From Bacteroidota bacterium (GTDB taxonomy: Bacteria; Bacteroidota; Bacteroidia; AKYH767-A; 2013-40CM-41-45), in assembly GCA_016720935.1 (NCBI GenBank), contig JADKJP010000006.1:1302001-1366000 (forward strand): a stretch of 64,000 nucleotides of DNA, in the 5' to 3' direction. A model generated the notes under the pieces. That model was not told the origin of the DNA and did not search any database. It was given only the letters and a program-made list of their open reading frames with translations. A program made the position numbers and the translations under genes. How positions within the stretch are numbered: position 1 is the stretch's first letter; each line of letters opens with the position of its first letter. Positions 62,266 to 64,000 of the stretch are shown piece by piece.

Positions 62266-62829
62266 TTATTGCATGACTGCATCCACTACGTGAACAATTC
62301 CGTTTGAAGCAGGAACAGATGCAACGATAGCTGCATTTCCAAGGTATACTTTTCCGTCCTTCAGACTAACTTTTACTTTGTTTCCACCAAACATTGTAAC
62401 TGTTTGACCGTCCTGGAAACTTTCAGCTTTGAAAACACCCACAAGCACATGATTGTACAGTATATTTTGCAGCTTGTCTTTGTTTTCCGGTTTCACTAAA
62501 TTTTCAACTGTTCCTGCAGGCAATGCGTCAAAAGCAGCATTTGTTGGAGCAAAAACCGTAAACGGACCATTGTTTGACAAAGCATCAACCAATTCGGCAG
62601 CTTTAACAGCAGCAACAAGTGTTGTATGGTCTTTTGAACCAATAGCGACTTTTACAACATTTGGTTGGGATACATCATCAGCAACAGCGGATTGGCCACC
62701 ACCAGCGGGTTGCTCGACTGCTTCCGTTGTAGTTTGATTATCACCTTCGTTTTCAGGAGCATTTTTGCAGGCTCCAAAGAAAGATAATACTCCTACGATT
62801 GTCAGGGTAAAAAGAATCTGTTTTTTCAT
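62266..62829 (-). CDS. Fasciclin (FAS1) domain lipoprotein
   Basis: 187 residues. Lipoprotein signal (MKKQILFTLTIVGVLSFFGA, then Cys21), an acidic low-complexity linker (about 25-55) and one FAS1 domain (about 58-187): LVDALSNNGPFTVFAPTNAA, FDALPAGTVENLVKPENKDK and the conserved YH-like end GIVHVVDAVM. FAS1 domains mediate adhesion; this would face the periplasm or surface. Confidence 0.9.
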   Translation of the reverse strand: MKKQILFTLTIVGVLSFFGACKNAPENEGDNQTTTEAVEQPAGGGQSAVADDVSQPNVVKVAIGSKDHTTLVAAVKAAELVDALSNNGPFTVFAPTNAAFDALPAGTVENLVKPENKDKLQNILYNHVLVGVFKAESFQDGQTVTMFGGNKVKVSLKDGKVYLGNAAIVASVPASNGIVHVVDAVMQ

Positions 62830-62862
62830 ATGTGTGTGATTTGGATTTCGTGAATGATTCTC

Positions 62863-62891
62863 CGAAGATATTTTGAACCTAATTATTCAAA
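62863..62891 (-). promoter_or_regulatory. Promoter of the fasciclin gene
   Basis: Minus strand: TTTG (62888-62891), 17-nt spacer, TATCTTCG (62863-62870), one mismatch in the -7 box. Confidence 0.55.
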
Positions 62892-62996
62892 TATGACTAT
62901 GCTCAAGGATTTATATTATTTTCATCATGTAAAAAAATAGGAAATCGTATCTTTCCGTTCATTATCTTCTAAAATATGAAATTTTGAGGGTGTTTT

Positions 62997-63530
62997 ATGT
63001 ATCTTAAATCCGAAAAAAGTACCGTCAGAAACTGGAAAGAATCGGATGCTGAGGCATTGGCAAAGTATGCGAATAATAATAAAATCGAAGCCAATCTCAG
63101 GGATGGTTTTCCTTTCCCTTACTCCCTGGAAGAAGCTCATAAATTTATAGCTTCAGTTCAGGCGACAGATCCTGTGACCATTTTCGCGATTGAAGTAGGC
63201 GGTGAAGCAATTGGCAGTATAGGGTATTTCCCTAAAGACAATATTTACAAGTACAATGCTGAAATCGGGTATTGGATTGGTGAACCATTTTGGGGAAGAG
63301 GAATTATTCCTGAGGTACTCCGGGTCATGACCGAATACATTTTTGAAACAACTCGCTTGACAAGGATTTACGCAGAAGTGTTCGGCAGAAATACTGCATC
63401 CGCGAGAGCTTTGGAAAAAGCGGGATTCAAAAAAGAAGCTACGATCCGACAGAACATCATAAAAAACAATAAAACGGATGACACTTTAATTTATTCCATA
63501 CACAAGACTGAATTTCTAAATGGAATCTGA
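62997..63530 (+). CDS. GNAT family N-acetyltransferase (RimJ/RimL type)
   Basis: 177 residues. The RimJ/L fold is visible: VRNWKESDAEALAKYANNNK, IGSIGYFPKDN, the acetyl-CoA loop GYWIGEPFWGRGIIPEVLRV and TRIYAEVFGRNTASARALEK followed by AGFKKE. It acetylates an amino group on a protein, tRNA-linked peptide or small molecule; no target can be named. Confidence 0.9.
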   Translation: MYLKSEKSTVRNWKESDAEALAKYANNNKIEANLRDGFPFPYSLEEAHKFIASVQATDPVTIFAIEVGGEAIGSIGYFPKDNIYKYNAEIGYWIGEPFWGRGIIPEVLRVMTEYIFETTRLTRIYAEVFGRNTASARALEKAGFKKEATIRQNIIKNNKTDDTLIYSIHKTEFLNGI

Positions 63531-63533
63531 ATA

Positions 63534-63571
63534 AAAAAAGAGGCTGAAGATTTTTCTCCAGCCTCTTTTCT
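63534..63571. terminator. Bidirectional terminator (GNAT / M13 peptidase)
   Basis: 11-bp stem (63536-63546 with 63559-63569), flanked by A7 and T4 tracts. Confidence 0.8.
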
Positions 63572-63584
63572 TGATTAAAACCTA

Positions 63585-64000
63585 TTACCAGATTTTTACT
63601 CTTAAGCTATCCGGTCTGTACATCGGATCACCATCTTTGATATTAAAGGCTTCATAGAATTCAGGCACATTGCTGAGCGGACCGTTCACACGAAGAAAAT
63701 TCGGTGCATGCACGTCAGTCATCACCTGCATCGCGAGAGAGGCATCACGCGCATGGCCGAGCCAACCGAGGGTGTATCCAAGGAAATATCTTTGCAGAGG
63801 TGTCAGACCATCGATCTTCTCCCCTTTTTTGAATTGCTCAGTTTTCTTGAATGCTTCCAGTCCAATTACAACACCACCCAGGTCGGCGATATTTTCCCCA
63901 AGAGAAGCTTCTCCATTTACATGAAGGCTATCCAGGACTACATAATCGCTGAATTGTTTCACAAGAATATTTGCCTGTTTTGTGAATTTAACCGAATCAT
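63585..64000 (-). CDS. M13 (neprilysin-like) zinc metallopeptidase, C-terminal end
   Basis: Only the last 138 residues are in the window; the rest, including the HExxH motif, is beyond the right edge. Seen: NGEASLGENIADLGGVVIGL (third zinc ligand E and the conserved D of ExxxD), the GYTLGWLGHARDASLAMQVM stretch and the family C-terminus VNGPLSNVPEFYEAFNIKDG ... SLRVKIW. Peptidases of this type are exported and cut oligopeptides. It is convergent with the GNAT gene. Confidence 0.92.
   Translation of the reverse strand, partial: DSVKFTKQANILVKQFSDYVVLDSLHVNGEASLGENIADLGGVVIGLEAFKKTEQFKKGEKIDGLTPLQRYFLGYTLGWLGHARDASLAMQVMTDVHAPNFLRVNGPLSNVPEFYEAFNIKDGDPMYRPDSLRVKIW

Overview
The window looks like chromosomal core sequence from a member of the Bacteroidota. 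Four things point there: T9SS-type C-terminal sorting domains on four secreted proteins; the gene set cinA / rpmB / rpmG / DUF4295 / ftsY; the block bamD-rpoZ-coaBC-DUF4835; and repeated promoters of the Bacteroidota form TTTG-N17..21-TAnnTTTG. With one exception, starts lack a Shine-Dalgarno sequence. I cannot assign a genus. I saw no insertion sequence, phage, CRISPR array or plasmid module.

Layout. 1-5810 (mostly minus): ftsY, DUF4295, rpmG, rpmB and cinA, the usual ribosomal/SRP neighbourhood, split by a secreted aminopeptidase P and a Kelch protein. 5947-7763 (plus): an ECF sigma factor, a small two-helix membrane protein and a DUF4197 lipoprotein. 7844-15164: two tandem universal stress proteins, a divergent nucleoside phosphorylase, and two large secreted beta-propeller proteins. 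15450-21038: SirB1-like protein, ABC exporter, TruA and a 7TM-HD phosphodiesterase. 21217-31223: thiolase, NlpC/P60 hydrolase, OmpA/thrombospondin-3 protein, ClpB, dienelactone hydrolase and RecQ. 31260-37731 (all plus): 3-methyladenine glycosylase, rRNA methyltransferase, MATE pump, a frame-broken fmt, a sirtuin, a DUF2179 membrane protein and a helical lipoprotein. 37774-46940 (all minus): class IV aminotransferase, GmhB, rhomboid, YchF, DUF4835, CoaBC, omega, BamD and a secreted anchor-B protein. 47457-54005: serine palmitoyltransferase-like enzyme, histone H1-like protein, tRNA-Met, methyltransferase, START-like protein, LptF/G and a glycosyltransferase. 54002-64000: RibBA, a 0.7 kb non-coding stretch with three matching hairpins, TamB, TsaD, lipoproteins, GNAT and a partial M13 peptidase.

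Several genes serve the envelope: BamD, TamB, LptF/G, the MsbA-like exporter, GmhB, the SPT-like enzyme, OmpA, the T9SS cargo proteins and DUF4835. Others serve translation: L28, L33, Fmt, TsaD, TruA, RlmI-like and tRNA-Met.

I found no convincing new multi-gene system. The most unusual signals are: a single-base break in fmt at an A6 run; a tamB whose membrane anchor lies upstream of any ATG/GTG/TTG; three hairpins with the same CCGTAA loop in a gene-free stretch; a long inverted repeat built from GTAAGA/GTAAGT units beside tRNA-Met; and a 23-bp near-palindrome upstream of clpB.
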